Numbered from the stretch's first letter, positions 7,183 to 17,679 are shown. The stretch: DNA of 64,000 nucleotides from Gluconobacter albidus (GCF_002723915.1 NZ_BEWL01000001.1:558001-622000), one strand, 5' to 3'. Translations and numbers: made by a program. The notes: generated by a model from the letters alone, not told the origin.

Positions 7183-10100
7183 ATGCTCCAACGCTCCTCG
7201 CTCAGAAACTCCCTCCTGTCCTGCGCAGCCCTGATGGGCTTCAGTCTCGGCGTTGCCCAGGCCGAGCCGGGCTATCTGCGTGAGCCCTCGATTTCCGGCC
7301 AGACCGTCCTGTTCAACGCCGAACAGTCCGTCTGGAGCGTTCCCCTCGCAGGCGGTCAGGCCCAGCGCCTGACGACCGTGCCGCAGGGCGCCAACGCCAT
7401 CGACCCGCATCCCGTCATTTCTCCGGACGGCACCCAGATCGCATTCGCCGCCAATTTCGACGGCCCGACCGAAATCTACGTCATGCCCCGCAGCGGTGGC
7501 ACGCCGCACCGCCTGACGTTCGAGAACGTCGCGCGTCTGAAGATCATTGGCTGGGACGCGCATGCCGGGGTGCTCTATGCCAGCCCCGCCGCAACCGGCC
7601 CCTATTACACCCAGACCGTCTCCGCCATTGATCCGAAAACCGGCGCAACACGTGTCTTCCCGCTTTCCGGCGTGAACGATGCCGCCCTCAGCCCGGACGG
7701 ACACTGGCTTTATGCGATCCGCTTTGGCCTCGCCACGACCGGCGATCACATGCGCGCCTATCGCGGCGGCGCGCTGTCCCAGCTCTGGCGCTTCGATCTT
7801 CAGAACGGCAAGGAAGCCGAGCGCATCGGCACGCATGACGCCAACCTGATCCGCCCGATGCCCTGGCGCGACCGCCTGATCGTCATTTCCGACGAAGATG
7901 GACGTTATAATCTGTGGAGCCTCGCCACCGACGGCTCGGACGCGAAACAGCTCACCCATTTTACGGATTACAGCGTTCTCGAAGCCTCCATCTCCGGCGA
8001 TCACATCGTCCTGCGCAAAGGCGCGGACCTGTTCGATTTCAATCTGGCCAGCGGTGAGACCACGCCCGTCAAAGTCGATCTGACCTCCGACAACCTGCCC
8101 CGCAGCCCGTACTGGCTGGAAAAGCCGACGCGCTTCCTGACGTCCTCGACCATTTCTCCTAAAGGGGACGCCGCCGCCTTCACCATGCGCGGTCATGTTG
8201 TGGTTGCCGGCGCTTCACCCCGCCGGGTCGTCGTGCTCGCCACCCCCGATAACGTCCGCCTGCGTCTCGCCCAGATCACGTCGGACGGCAAATCCGTCAT
8301 TGCCTTCAGCGATGCAGGCGGCGATTCCGCCCTGTGGCGCTTTGCAGCCGACGGCAGCGGCAAGGGCGAGGCCATCACCCAGCCCTCCTCCACCGAACCC
8401 GTGGCGCTGTCTCTTTCCCCGGATGGCAAATACGCCGCCCATACCGACCTTCTGGGCCGCCTCTGGCTGACGGACCTGTCCACAAAGGCCGACAAATTGG
8501 TCGATAACGCCACGCTGGACGGCACCAACGTCTTTGACTCAGTATCATGGTCCCCGGATGGACATGTTCTGGCCTACGTCCGCACACGCGGCGCGAACCT
8601 GCGTCGCCAGATTGCCCTTTACGTCCCCGCCACCGGCCAGTCGAACTGGGTAACGGACGGGCGCTATGAATCCTATACGCCCAGCTTCTCCCCGGATGGC
8701 AAATGGCTGTGGTTCCTGTCGGACCGCACGTTCTCGCTCGCCAACGGCTCGCCCTGGGGAGACCGCAATATCGGACCGGCCTTCCCCAAGCGCACCGGAC
8801 TCTACGCCCTTGCCCTTCAGTCTGGCGAACGCTTCCCGTTCCAGCCCGCGACCGAACTGGACCCGACAGACAAGAAGCCCGACGCCGATAAAAAGGATGA
8901 CAAGAAGAAAGACGGCGACAAGAAAAAATCCCTTCCCGCCATCGAATGGGCCGGGATCACCACACGCCTTTATCAGGCGCCCATCCCGGCCGGCGACTAT
9001 GAAGGCCTTGGCGTCTCTGACGACTATCTCTTCACGATCGACAATTCCGGCTCAGGCGACGGTCCGGGCGATCTGAAGTCGATCCATATCGACAATAACG
9101 AACACAAGATCGAAACCTACGCGGCAAAGATCTCGGGCTTCGACATCACCCCGGACGGCAAGACCCTTCTGACCCTCAGCCGTCGCGGCAAAAACGCCCC
9201 CGAACTGCTCCTGACGCCTGCGGGCGAGAAGCAGCCCAAGGAACTGGCCGGCAAGAAAATCGAACTTGACCATCTGCGCCTGCGGATCGACCCCGGACAG
9301 GAATGGGCGGACGAATTCGTGGACGCCTGGCGCCTGCACCGCGACCACTACTATGACCGCGAGCTGCACGGCGTGGACTGGAAAGCCGTACGCGCCCATT
9401 TCGCCCCGCTCGTGGACCGTCTTGGAGACCGTGCAGATCTCGACGATCTGCTCGGCCAGATGGTTGCGGAAATCGGCGCGATGCACTCGCAGCTCCATGC
9501 GCCCACGACATTCGACCAGCCCGCTTCCAGCCTCATTGCAGGCCTCGGCGCGCATCTGACGCATGAGGACAAGGGCTTCCGGATAGACCACATTTATCAG
9601 GGCGACCGCGACCTCCCCGATCAGCAGTCCCCGCTGGCCGCTCCCGGCGTGGACGCCCGGAACGGCGATCTCATCACCGCAATCAACGGCCAGCCGACCG
9701 CAGGCCAGCCCGACCTCGGCTCGCTTCTTGCCGATCAGGCCGGAAAGCAGGTTCTCCTGACGCTCGCGCGCAGCGGGAAAGACCACAAGATCATCGTAAC
9801 GCCCGTGTCTTATATGAAGGAGCGTGACCTGCGCGCGCGGGACTGGGAAGTCAGCCGCGCGGATATCGTCGACCGCGCCAGCCACGGCCGCATCGGCTAT
9901 CTGCATCTGCAATCCATGGTCGGCGACGACATGGAAGCCTTCGCCCGCGAATTCTACGCCAATATCGACAAGGACGGCCTGATCGTCGACGTCCGCGGCA
10001 ACACGGGCGGCAATATCGACAGCTGGGTCCTCACACAGCTCATGCGTCGCCCGTGGATGTTCTGGGGCCGCTACGGCAACGCACCGTCGGTGGATATGCA

Positions 10101-10503
10101 GCAGTCCTTTCAGGGCCGCCTGATCGTCCTGTCCGATGAAATGACCTACTCGGATGGCGAGACCTTCTCGCAGGGCATCAAGTCCCTGCATATCGCCCCG
10201 CTGCTGGGCGAGCGTACCGCAGGCGCGGGCGTCTGGCTCTCGGACGGAGACCGTCTGATCGACAACGGCAATGCCCGGACGGCCGAAAATCCCTATTTCG
10301 ACCTGAACGGACAGTGGCTGGTGGAAAACAGGGGCGTCGCTCCGGATATCGAGGTCGAAAACATGCCGGTCGCCACCTTCAACGGACAGGACCAGCAGCT
10401 TGACGCCGCCCTCACATGGCTCGGCAAGGACATGGCCGACCATCCGCGCCCGGCCCTGAAACCAGCTCCCTTCCCGGTCCAGCAACCCGCTGCCCCGAAG
10501 TAA
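7183..10503 (+). CDS. Secreted Tricorn-type serine protease (S41 family)
   Basis: The 1106-residue protein has a signal peptide (about 1-27, cleavage after AQA). Two stretches of beta-propeller repeats with WD40/TolB-like motifs (SPDGTQIAFAA, SPDGHWLYAI, SPDGKYAAH, SPDGKWLWFLS) follow. Then come a Lys/Asp-rich linker near residue 565, a tricorn C1-like domain, a PDZ domain (ARNGDLITAINGQP) and an S41 protease domain. Ser990 in TYSDGE is the expected nucleophile; VDVRGNTGGNID lies upstream as in the family. Tricorn degrades oligopeptides released by larger proteases. Here a periplasmic role is implied by the signal peptide. A strong terminator follows the stop. Confidence 0.92.
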   Translation: MLQRSSLRNSLLSCAALMGFSLGVAQAEPGYLREPSISGQTVLFNAEQSVWSVPLAGGQAQRLTTVPQGANAIDPHPVISPDGTQIAFAANFDGPTEIYVMPRSGGTPHRLTFENVARLKIIGWDAHAGVLYASPAATGPYYTQTVSAIDPKTGATRVFPLSGVNDAALSPDGHWLYAIRFGLATTGDHMRAYRGGALSQLWRFDLQNGKEAERIGTHDANLIRPMPWRDRLIVISDEDGRYNLWSLATDGSDAKQLTHFTDYSVLEASISGDHIVLRKGADLFDFNLASGETTPVKVDLTSDNLPRSPYWLEKPTRFLTSSTISPKGDAAAFTMRGHVVVAGASPRRVVVLATPDNVRLRLAQITSDGKSVIAFSDAGGDSALWRFAADGSGKGEAITQPSSTEPVALSLSPDGKYAAHTDLLGRLWLTDLSTKADKLVDNATLDGTNVFDSVSWSPDGHVLAYVRTRGANLRRQIALYVPATGQSNWVTDGRYESYTPSFSPDGKWLWFLSDRTFSLANGSPWGDRNIGPAFPKRTGLYALALQSGERFPFQPATELDPTDKKPDADKKDDKKKDGDKKKSLPAIEWAGITTRLYQAPIPAGDYEGLGVSDDYLFTIDNSGSGDGPGDLKSIHIDNNEHKIETYAAKISGFDITPDGKTLLTLSRRGKNAPELLLTPAGEKQPKELAGKKIELDHLRLRIDPGQEWADEFVDAWRLHRDHYYDRELHGVDWKAVRAHFAPLVDRLGDRADLDDLLGQMVAEIGAMHSQLHAPTTFDQPASSLIAGLGAHLTHEDKGFRIDHIYQGDRDLPDQQSPLAAPGVDARNGDLITAINGQPTAGQPDLGSLLADQAGKQVLLTLARSGKDHKIIVTPVSYMKERDLRARDWEVSRADIVDRASHGRIGYLHLQSMVGDDMEAFAREFYANIDKDGLIVDVRGNTGGNIDSWVLTQLMRRPWMFWGRYGNAPSVDMQQSFQGRLIVLSDEMTYSDGETFSQGIKSLHIAPLLGERTAGAGVWLSDGDRLIDNGNARTAENPYFDLNGQWLVENRGVAPDIEVENMPVATFNGQDQQLDAALTWLGKDMADHPRPALKPAPFPVQQPAAPK

Positions 10504-10521
10504 ACCGGAGCGTCTCTCCAC

Positions 10522-10563
10522 AAAAAAGCCCCCTGCCCGATGACTCGGACAGGGGGCTTTTTC
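10522..10563. terminator. Bidirectional intrinsic terminator
   Basis: A-run, GCCCCCTG-C-CCGA, loop TGAC, TCGG-A-CAGGGGGC, T-run. The stem has one internal mismatch and T-runs on both strands. It can end the Tricorn gene (plus) and the cytochrome b561 gene (minus). Confidence 0.9.
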
Positions 10564-10578
10564 ATGAGTTGCCGGTTT

Positions 10579-11127
10579 TCAGAGCATCCGGTCCATGACC
10601 GTATCCCTGCGGCCATAGCGATGCAGCAGCGCCGCAATTCCATGCCCGGCGATCAGGATACCCAGAATCCATGACGAAAACTGGTGCAGCACATTCACCA
10701 GCGGCACGAACACAGGCGCCTTATGCGCCAGTGGCGGCAGATCGACGATCCACAGCATCGGGATCGGCAGGCCATGAACGGAACTCCGCACCCACCCCGT
10801 CAAGGGCACGACCAGCATCATCGCATACAGCCCGAAATGCCCGACCTGTACCGCCAGACGCTCTTCTTCGGGAATATCCGATGACATCGCGGGTGGCCGA
10901 TGCGTCGCCCGCCAGACAAGCCGCAGAACCGTCAGGATAATGATGAACGGCCCGATTTCCTTGTGGATCAGCAGCAGAAGCGCCTTCTGCGGGGTTGCCG
11001 CATGCGGCATGATCCGCCCCACATAGAACCCCAGCAGCCACAGCGGAATGATGATCGCCGCCATACCCCAGTGGAACAGTCTGGCCACAGGGGAATAACG
11101 CTGAAACGGCGCGAGGGTCTTGTCCAT
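10579..11127 (-). CDS. Cytochrome b561 family protein
   Basis: The 182-residue membrane protein has four hydrophobic helices with histidines at family positions: LFHWG in helix 1, HKEIGP in helix 2, HFGLY in helix 3 and HQFSS in helix 4. These should ligate two b-type hemes. Members oxidise or reduce quinone or superoxide at the inner membrane. The ATG at 11127 (MDKTLAPFQRY) is chosen over an earlier in-frame ATG at 11190, because the family begins close to this point and a CGGAG motif lies upstream. It is divergent from the YqaA-like gene. Confidence 0.88.
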   Translation of the reverse strand: MDKTLAPFQRYSPVARLFHWGMAAIIIPLWLLGFYVGRIMPHAATPQKALLLLIHKEIGPFIIILTVLRLVWRATHRPPAMSSDIPEEERLAVQVGHFGLYAMMLVVPLTGWVRSSVHGLPIPMLWIVDLPPLAHKAPVFVPLVNVLHQFSSWILGILIAGHGIAALLHRYGRRDTVMDRML

Positions 11128-11271
11128 GAAACGGCAGCACTCCGGAAGAACGATTTCGCTTGCTATAGCCGTTCGCTTACCGAAACACATGTTGCACAGA
11201 GTTACGGATTTGCAAGCTCCCGCAGGCCGGGTAGGACAGTACGGACGTTTTTACAGGAAGATCAGACCACC

Positions 11272-11850
11272 ATGCTGACACTGCTCTACACCCGTATCAC
11301 CGAACTGGCCGCCTCTCCGCGAGCTGTCTGGTGGCTGATCGTCGTCGCCGTGGCAGAATCTTCCGTGTTCCCACTTCCGGTGGACCTGATGCTCATACCC
11401 ATGCTGCTCGCCAATCGCGAACGGGCGTGGTTCCTGGCCTCCGTCTGCACGGCAGCCAGCGTCGTGGGCGGACTGATCGGCTGGGTGCTGGGGGCGTTCC
11501 TGATGGAACATGTCGGCATGCCGATCGCGCATTTCTATCATGCCGACCAGCGCATCCTGAATCTGGAAGCCATGTTCCGCCACTACGGCGTCTGGATCAT
11601 TCTCGCCAAGGGCCTGACCCCGCTGCCCTACAAATTCGTCACACTGGCGGCAGGTGCGGCGCATTTCCCGCTCCTGCCCTTCATTGCCGCCAGCGTCGTC
11701 ACCCGGGGCGCACGCTTCTTTCTCGAAGCCGCCCTGCTCCGCGCTTTTGGAGAGCCCATTCGCGATTTCATCGAAAAGCGTCTGGCGCTCGTCCTGTTCG
11801 GGGCCCTGATCCTGATCGCAGGCGGCATCGCCCTGATCGAATTTCTTTAA
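11272..11850 (+). CDS. YqaA-type (SNARE-associated/DedA-related) membrane protein
   Basis: The 192-residue protein has about five hydrophobic segments and motifs of the YqaA branch of the DedA superfamily: AESSVFPLPVDLMLIP near the N-terminus, KGLTPLPYKFVTLAAG in the middle, and RGARFFLEA after it. DedA-related proteins act in membrane homeostasis and are linked to lipid-carrier recycling; the YqaA branch is poorly defined. The ATG at 11272 is chosen because the family begins right at this hydrophobic start; an open frame extends far upstream without similarity. Confidence 0.85.
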   Translation: MLTLLYTRITELAASPRAVWWLIVVAVAESSVFPLPVDLMLIPMLLANRERAWFLASVCTAASVVGGLIGWVLGAFLMEHVGMPIAHFYHADQRILNLEAMFRHYGVWIILAKGLTPLPYKFVTLAAGAAHFPLLPFIAASVVTRGARFFLEAALLRAFGEPIRDFIEKRLALVLFGALILIAGGIALIEFL

Positions 11851-11888
11851 GGCACTCGAATCCTAGTTCCAGGTCTTAGTTCAGGACC

Positions 11889-13853
11889 TCAGTTGAGGGC
11901 CATGCGCTCATGCGCCATGGCCTGCTCTTCCCCAAAAGACGGCCATTCAGACCGTGTCAGCGCCTTCAGCGACGGAGACGGCAGACCCATGCGGTGCGCA
12001 TACAGCCAGGTATAGGTCAGGGCGCGATGGACATAATCGCGCGTCTCGCCATTGGGGAGTGTTTCCATGAAGAACAGCGGATCATGCATATCCGCCTTCT
12101 GCGCGCCTTCCCAGCGGGCAATCGCTCCCGGCCCGGCATTGTAGGACGCCAGAACCCGGACCAGATCTCCGCCCTCAGGCGGTGTCACTGTAGCAACCCG
12201 GTTCGACTGGTTCGCCAGATACAACACGTAAAGCTGTCCGATCTCCAGATTGGAAGACGGATTGTGCAGACGGCTGACCATATCGGGCGCCACCGGTATC
12301 ACCGCCACGCCATGCGAGTCATACGTCATGTGCGACGCGGTCACGAAACTCGCCGTCACCGGGCGGATCTGCATCAGCCCGTGCGCCCCTGCCCCTGACG
12401 TCGCCGATGGATCGAAGTTGGATTCAACCCGCGTCAGCGCATAGACCAGCGCCGGATTCATCCGAAAACCATGGCTTGGCTTCAGGGCTGGCAGAGGCAG
12501 CGGCGTCGGCGGCGTCGCCTGCGATTCCCGATGCATGATAAGAGATGCAAGCTGTTCGGACAGGTCCTCGTAACCCGCAGCCTGAGCCACAAGCTGAAGC
12601 GAGCGCGAGCGCGCGCTGTCCGAGGCGACATCCACCCACATGCGCCGGATCAGATTCTCCGCCCGCGTGCGCTCACCAACCTGAAGGAGAGCAAAAAGCT
12701 GGCGTCCCTGCGACAGGGCGCCCACAGCCTCGACGTCGATTTCGGCAAGCACAGGCACCGGATCATGCAGCGTAACCTCGATCCGCCCGCCGGGCAGACG
12801 CGCATGACCATGGCGCCCAAGCTCCAGCGTCTGGGAGGCCAGCATGCCATAGAAGGTTTCGTGATGGGTGGCCGCACGATGCAGCCACTTCACATAGCCC
12901 GCCATGTCGTGACGCCGCCCCTCGGCCCGCGCCGCCCAGAACGCCGCAGCTGCACGGATTTCCAGCGCCGTAACGGGCGCATTGGCCGCAGACTGGAACA
13001 GGTCATAGGCCGCCTCGACATGCCCTTCGCGCCAGGCGGCAAGCCCGGCAACATAGGCGGGCAGTCCGACCTGACTGTTTCCACGCCCAAACCCCGCACT
13101 TGCATTCCGCAACGCCGCAAGAGTTTCCCCCTGGGACAGCAGACCAAGCGCAACCTCACCGTAAAGCTGGGCGGCATAGGGCGCCGTCATCCCCGGCGTG
13201 ATATCCACCAGATGCAGCGCGCTTTCCGCACCACGCAGCCCCGTCAGCGCCCGCTCCTGCACCGTATGATCCAGCAGCGGATTCCGGGCGAACGCATGCA
13301 TCAGCGGATCGACAGGGGTAATCGTGCCCTTCGCATCGTCAGACCGCGCATCCGCCGCCAGCGGACGAAGGAAAGACTGCACCTGAACCGTTCCGGGCAG
13401 CACAATTTTCAGAAGGAGCGCCTGAATGTTCGACGCATCCGGCTGGGAGCCATAGTCATGAAGCCATTCGCGAAGCTGCTCGGCCGCAGGATGCGCCCCC
13501 GGCGCCAGATAGCGTTCGGCCAGCACATCCGGCAACAGCACCTGATCCGTCATCAGACGCATCTGCTCCTGAACGATCCGGGCATTGCCTTCGCGCTGGG
13601 CCTGAAAGATCAGCCGGTAGCGGCTGGCCATGGCCGCCGTCAGGGGATGAGGCAGCGAGACAACACCATCCCCGCCCAAAGACGGCCGGGCTTCGGCAAA
13701 CGCAGTCTCATCCCCGACCGGTTCCGGCTGGGGAGGGAGGTTGCGTGTGCTGTCCGCACGCGCCGGAGACAGTGAGCCGCCGGCCAGAATCAGTACGCTG
13801 ACGAGCAAAGCCCGGGCGCTACTGCCTGAAATGAAAGGGGATGTCCTTCGCAT
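11889..13853 (-). CDS. Soluble lytic murein transglycosylase
   Basis: The 654-residue protein has a signal peptide (about 1-33, AARA-type end). A long superhelical all-alpha region (about 60-430) follows, then a C-terminal SLT domain. The catalytic Glu is in YALTRVESNF. GAHGLMQIRPVTA, LEIGQLYVLYL and ASYNAGPGAI are the conserved GLMQ, NI and AYNAG blocks. It cleaves peptidoglycan strands in the periplasm to give 1,6-anhydromuropeptides. The length fits Slt70-type enzymes. It converges on the YqaA-like gene with only 38 bases between the stops. Confidence 0.93.
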   Translation of the reverse strand: MRRTSPFISGSSARALLVSVLILAGGSLSPARADSTRNLPPQPEPVGDETAFAEARPSLGGDGVVSLPHPLTAAMASRYRLIFQAQREGNARIVQEQMRLMTDQVLLPDVLAERYLAPGAHPAAEQLREWLHDYGSQPDASNIQALLLKIVLPGTVQVQSFLRPLAADARSDDAKGTITPVDPLMHAFARNPLLDHTVQERALTGLRGAESALHLVDITPGMTAPYAAQLYGEVALGLLSQGETLAALRNASAGFGRGNSQVGLPAYVAGLAAWREGHVEAAYDLFQSAANAPVTALEIRAAAAFWAARAEGRRHDMAGYVKWLHRAATHHETFYGMLASQTLELGRHGHARLPGGRIEVTLHDPVPVLAEIDVEAVGALSQGRQLFALLQVGERTRAENLIRRMWVDVASDSARSRSLQLVAQAAGYEDLSEQLASLIMHRESQATPPTPLPLPALKPSHGFRMNPALVYALTRVESNFDPSATSGAGAHGLMQIRPVTASFVTASHMTYDSHGVAVIPVAPDMVSRLHNPSSNLEIGQLYVLYLANQSNRVATVTPPEGGDLVRVLASYNAGPGAIARWEGAQKADMHDPLFFMETLPNGETRDYVHRALTYTWLYAHRMGLPSPSLKALTRSEWPSFGEEQAMAHERMALN

Positions 13854-14035
13854 AGCAGCGGGTTGCTACCCGCTTTGCAGGCCCTTGGCAAGAACTTGTT
13901 AAGTTCTACACATCCTTGGACTGGGCAATGATATAACCCAACCCTAAAACAATCCAGTGGCAAACACCTGTCATCGCGCGTTTTTTTACGTTTTTCCGAA
14001 GTTTTTTAACGGTAGTATTTGTACCCAATTAGTCC

Positions 14036-14893
14036 TCATTCTTCCGGAGAGAGTTTCTCAATCAGAATCAGCAGATCCTGCCAGGCATTCCGCCGTGCAG
14101 CCGCACTTGCCCGCAGTTGCAGGGGGTGTCGCATCGGCAGAAGGGGCAACGGAGTCGCAAGCCCCGGAACCGATACGTCTGTCCACCGACCCCGCATCCG
14201 TCCGACAGCAGCATCCGGCCCCACCAGCATCCGCAGCGGCGTCACACCCATCGTCACCAGAAACCCTGGCCGACACAGAGCGATTGTCCGCAACAGAAGC
14301 GGAAGACAGGCCTGCATTTCCGCATCGCTCGGCGTTCGCCCGCCAGGCGGACGCCACGGCAGGGCGGGCGCCATCGAAATCCGTCCGCGCTCCAATCCCG
14401 CAGACCGCAGCATTTTCTCCAGCAATGCCCCACCCTCACCTGCAAACAGCGTTCCGGAACGGTCCTCATCCGCATCAGGCGCCTCGCCGATCAGCATGAA
14501 CGGCGCCCCTTCCACGAACACCGGCTCCAGCCGATGCGTGGCGGTCCGGGCCAGAAACAGGTCGCCCGGCGCTTCGGTCAGACGCATCAGCGTCGGCAGA
14601 TCCGGCGCTTCTTCCACCGCCCGCCCGGAAAGCCCGTTCGCCGACGCTCCGACCGCCTTTGCAGGCATCCGGCGCGCTCCATCGCCTCTCGCAAAAGCAT
14701 CCGGCAAACGTTGTTCAGCGTCCTGCCGCTCCGCGCTGACACGCGGCGGCAACTGTGGCGTCGCCTCGGACAGGCGATCCACCGGCATTTCGCACAAGGC
14801 CTCGTCTACACCCCAGTCATACTGAAGTTGAAGCGCGGCCAGCAGATCGGCCCGGCTCGGCACGGCCGACACACTACTGACTGGGGGCGTCAT
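14036..14893 (-). CDS. Uracil-DNA glycosylase family 4-like protein, degenerate
   Basis: The 285-residue protein carries the UDG fold marks of family 4: LIGEAPDADEDRSG followed by LFAGEGGALLEKML, WRPPGGRTPSDAE, and RHPLQLR near the C-terminus. Family 4 enzymes hold a 4Fe-4S cluster through four Cys. Here the usual Cys positions before the GEAP block are not Cys (FLARTATH), and WRPPG has Trp where many have Cys. The first 100 residues are not recognised. The ATG at 14893 is preferred to an alternative nine codons upstream, which would lie inside the beginning of the opposite-strand reading region. Fold confident; activity uncertain. Confidence 0.75.
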   Translation of the reverse strand: MTPPVSSVSAVPSRADLLAALQLQYDWGVDEALCEMPVDRLSEATPQLPPRVSAERQDAEQRLPDAFARGDGARRMPAKAVGASANGLSGRAVEEAPDLPTLMRLTEAPGDLFLARTATHRLEPVFVEGAPFMLIGEAPDADEDRSGTLFAGEGGALLEKMLRSAGLERGRISMAPALPWRPPGGRTPSDAEMQACLPLLLRTIALCRPGFLVTMGVTPLRMLVGPDAAVGRMRGRWTDVSVPGLATPLPLLPMRHPLQLRASAAARRNAWQDLLILIEKLSPEE

Positions 14894-14992
14894 GGTTGAT
14901 CCGTCCTGATGGCCTCCCACTCCGTCGCCAAACAGCCCCCGAAGGGATGCCGGTTGGCGTGGAGCCTCAAGAGGGCTAGAGTTTCTTCTATT

Positions 14993-16768
14993 ATGCAGAT
15001 CACACGCGGCTGGCCCAGATCATTCGAGGAATTTTCCCGCCCGCTCCGTCTGGTGCTTCCCGCCCTGGCGCTGGGCGGCTGCCTGACAGGGAGCGCGCAG
15101 GCCGCACTTCCTCCGGCCGTAAAACCCACCGTTAATCCGGAGAATTCCCTGACCGGCTGGATGCTGGCGGCAACGGTCATGATGGAACGTGGAGACGTTC
15201 CCGCCGCCAATCTTGCCCTCTCCCACGCCCTGCCGCTCGCACCACATAACCTTCAGCTACAACACGATGCGCTGCGCTATGCGGCCATGGCGGGTCATCA
15301 GACCGAAGCCGTCAAACTGGCCAATGCCCTTCCAGATCAGGGCGCCGGCAGCGATATCGGCACGCTCATTCTCGCGCAGGACGCCTTTGGCCGTCAGGAC
15401 TGGGCCGCGATGCGCCGCATCCTCACCCGCAGCCCCCATCACGGTCCACTCGTCACGATCGCAGCACCCGTCCTCATGGGCTGGAGCCTCGCTGCCGAAG
15501 GCCACCCCGACAAGGCCCTGAACCTGCTGGCGGAAGCCGCAGGCCAGCCCGCGACCCGCAGGCTCTATCTCCTGCATGCGGCCATGGTTGCGGAACACCT
15601 GCCCACCCCCCTGCTCGCCGGACAGCTCTATCGCCGCACGGGAAACGCATCCGGAGATCCACTGACGCTCCAGATCCTTTATGCGCGGCTCTATGGCGGC
15701 TGGCTCGAACGGCATGGCCATCACAAGGAGGCCAGTGACGCCGTCGCCGCTCTGGGCGTGACCTCGCCGCTGGCCGCCCTCGTCATCGGCCCACTCCAGC
15801 AGAGCCTCCCGAACCTGAAAAGCCCGACCCCGGCCTTTGGCGGAGCGGTGCTCAACCTTCAGATGGCCCTCATGATCACGGATGCCATCCAGCAGGACGG
15901 TATTCCGCGCGATCCGGCCATCATCGCCCTGCAACAGGCCATTTTCCTTGATCCCGGTTTGACAATCGCGCGCATCTTTCTGGCCGATACTTTCCGCGAG
16001 GCCAACCAGATCACCAGCGGCCTGGCCGAACTGAACACTATCTCACCCTCCGATCCCCTTGCCGCCCTGGCCGCGCAGGAGCGCATCAACCTTGCCCTGC
16101 GCTCGGGAGACCTCGAACAGGAAGCTGATGCCCTGCACCGCGCGCTGGCCCTGCGCCCCGAAAACCCGGAATTCCTGATCCAGCTTGCTGAAGTTGAAGA
16201 CCAGCGGGGTCATCATACAGACGCCGTCGCACTCTACACCCGCGCCCTCAAGGCCTCGCCGCCTCGCAAGGAAATCCTCTGGCCCATCCTGCTGGGCCGC
16301 GCGATGGCCGCTCAGGAAAGCGGGAACTGGCCCATGGTGCAGGATGACATGAAACATGCGCTGGAACTCGCCCCCGACCAGCCCGAAGTCCTGAACTTCG
16401 TCGGCTATGCCAATATCGAGCATGATGCCGATCAGGCGCAGTCTCTCGCCATGCTGAAAAAAGCCGTCGATCTCCAGCCCGCGGACGCCTCCATTCAGGA
16501 CAGCTACGCCTGGGCCCTTCTCAAATACCGCGCGGACCTCAAAACCGCGCTTCCCATACTGGTGCAGGCCGCCGAACACGCACCCGGGGATGCCGAAATC
16601 GGCTATCATCTCGGCGTCGCCTACTGGTATCTCGGACGGCACACCGAGGCGCAGGACCAGTGGAACCAGTCCCTCGACGATAACCCCCAGCCGCAGGATC
16701 GCGCCCTTCTGATTCAGGCGCTCCAGAACGGCGGCCCCCATCTCGCAGCTTTCGAACAGAAACCATGA
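14993..16768 (+). CDS. TPR-repeat lipoprotein
   Basis: The 591-residue protein starts with a basic stretch and a hydrophobic segment ending in a lipobox-like LGGC. This suggests an outer-membrane lipoprotein. The rest is helical repeats of the tetratricopeptide type, clearest after residue 400 ([65 protein letters not shown]). TPR proteins of this type scaffold envelope assemblies; the partner is unknown. The ATG at 14993 is chosen for the signal sequence; the frame is open further upstream. The stop overlaps the ispE start by four bases. Confidence 0.8.
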   Translation: MQITRGWPRSFEEFSRPLRLVLPALALGGCLTGSAQAALPPAVKPTVNPENSLTGWMLAATVMMERGDVPAANLALSHALPLAPHNLQLQHDALRYAAMAGHQTEAVKLANALPDQGAGSDIGTLILAQDAFGRQDWAAMRRILTRSPHHGPLVTIAAPVLMGWSLAAEGHPDKALNLLAEAAGQPATRRLYLLHAAMVAEHLPTPLLAGQLYRRTGNASGDPLTLQILYARLYGGWLERHGHHKEASDAVAALGVTSPLAALVIGPLQQSLPNLKSPTPAFGGAVLNLQMALMITDAIQQDGIPRDPAIIALQQAIFLDPGLTIARIFLADTFREANQITSGLAELNTISPSDPLAALAAQERINLALRSGDLEQEADALHRALALRPENPEFLIQLAEVEDQRGHHTDAVALYTRALKASPPRKEILWPILLGRAMAAQESGNWPMVQDDMKHALELAPDQPEVLNFVGYANIEHDADQAQSLAMLKKAVDLQPADASIQDSYAWALLKYRADLKTALPILVQAAEHAPGDAEIGYHLGVAYWYLGRHTEAQDQWNQSLDDNPQPQDRALLIQALQNGGPHLAAFEQKP

Positions 16769-17679
16769 CCTTCCCAGACGCACCCCAGAGCACGGCACAC
16801 GCCAAAATCAACCTGTTCCTACACATCACTGGCCGACGCGAAGACGGATACCACCTGCTCGACAGCCTCGCGGTTTTCGCAGGCGCCGCAGACCGCATCA
16901 CGCTTGAAGGCCCCGCCGATACGATGTCGCTTACAATCGACGGCCCTTTCGGTCAGGGGCTGGAAGCTGACAGCCAGAATCTCGTCCTGCGCGCCGCCCG
17001 CGCCCTCCAGACCAAGGCCGGCACGACAGCCAACGGCCTGACCGAATCCTTTCGTCTGAAACTGGAAAAGAACCTGCCCGTCTCCTCCGGCATCGGGGGA
17101 GGTTCCGCGGACGCTGCAGCAACGCTGCGCCTGCTGGCCCAGGAATGGGACGTGGAACAGGCCACACTTTTCCCGATTGCAGAGACACTGGGAGCGGACG
17201 TTCCCGTCTGCATCGCGCAGCGTCCGGCCCGGATGCAGGGGATCGGAGAAATCCTCGCCCCGGCCCCGATCCTGCCTGATGCGGGTCTTCTGCTCGTCAA
17301 TCCCGGCGTCGGCGTTTCGACACCCGAGGTCTTCCAGGCCTTTGCCGCAGGTGGCGGCATCACGGAACGGCATGAAGCGCTTCTTCCAACCCGCTGGGAC
17401 AGCGCAGCAGCCATGGTTGCCGACCTGAACGCCACAACCAATGACCTTCAGGCCCCGGCCCTGTCTCAGTGTCCGGTGATCGGCACGGTTCTGGCGTCCA
17501 TCGCCAGCCTTCCCAAGTGCCTCCTCGCGCGCATGAGCGGTTCAGGCGCTACCTGCTTCGGCATTTTCCCCAGTCCCGACAGCGCCATGAACGCCGCCCG
17601 TGTCCTGAACGAACAAAGTGCACGCCTGAATTGGTGGACATGGGCGGGAGGCTTCCACCACACTGGGTCTTCAACCTGA
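16765..17679 (+). CDS. ispE: 4-diphosphocytidyl-2-C-methyl-D-erythritol kinase IspE
   Basis: The 304-residue GHMP kinase phosphorylates CDP-ME in the MEP route to isoprenoids. Motifs: [24 protein letters not shown] at the N-terminus, the ATP-binding loop [18 protein letters not shown], and a C-terminal [11 protein letters not shown] slightly GPADT-rich insertion is present but the length is normal. It overlaps the TPR gene by four bases and is followed 32 bases later by a small gene. Isoprenoids feed hopanoid and quinone synthesis, important in acetic acid bacteria. Confidence 0.95.
   Translation: MTFPDAPQSTAHAKINLFLHITGRREDGYHLLDSLAVFAGAADRITLEGPADTMSLTIDGPFGQGLEADSQNLVLRAARALQTKAGTTANGLTESFRLKLEKNLPVSSGIGGGSADAAATLRLLAQEWDVEQATLFPIAETLGADVPVCIAQRPARMQGIGEILAPAPILPDAGLLLVNPGVGVSTPEVFQAFAAGGGITERHEALLPTRWDSAAAMVADLNATTNDLQAPALSQCPVIGTVLASIASLPKCLLARMSGSGATCFGIFPSPDSAMNAARVLNEQSARLNWWTWAGGFHHTGSST

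Noticed and set aside
9052-10521. A 489-codon open frame on the minus strand opposite the Tricorn gene
   Set aside because: High G+C makes long antisense frames common. The plus strand has motif-rich protease sequence and the antisense product shows only low-complexity Gly/Ala/Arg with no family motifs.
12471-13775. A 434-codon plus-strand frame opposite the lytic transglycosylase
   Set aside because: Arg/Pro/His-rich composition typical of an antisense shadow; the transglycosylase on the other strand has all catalytic blocks.
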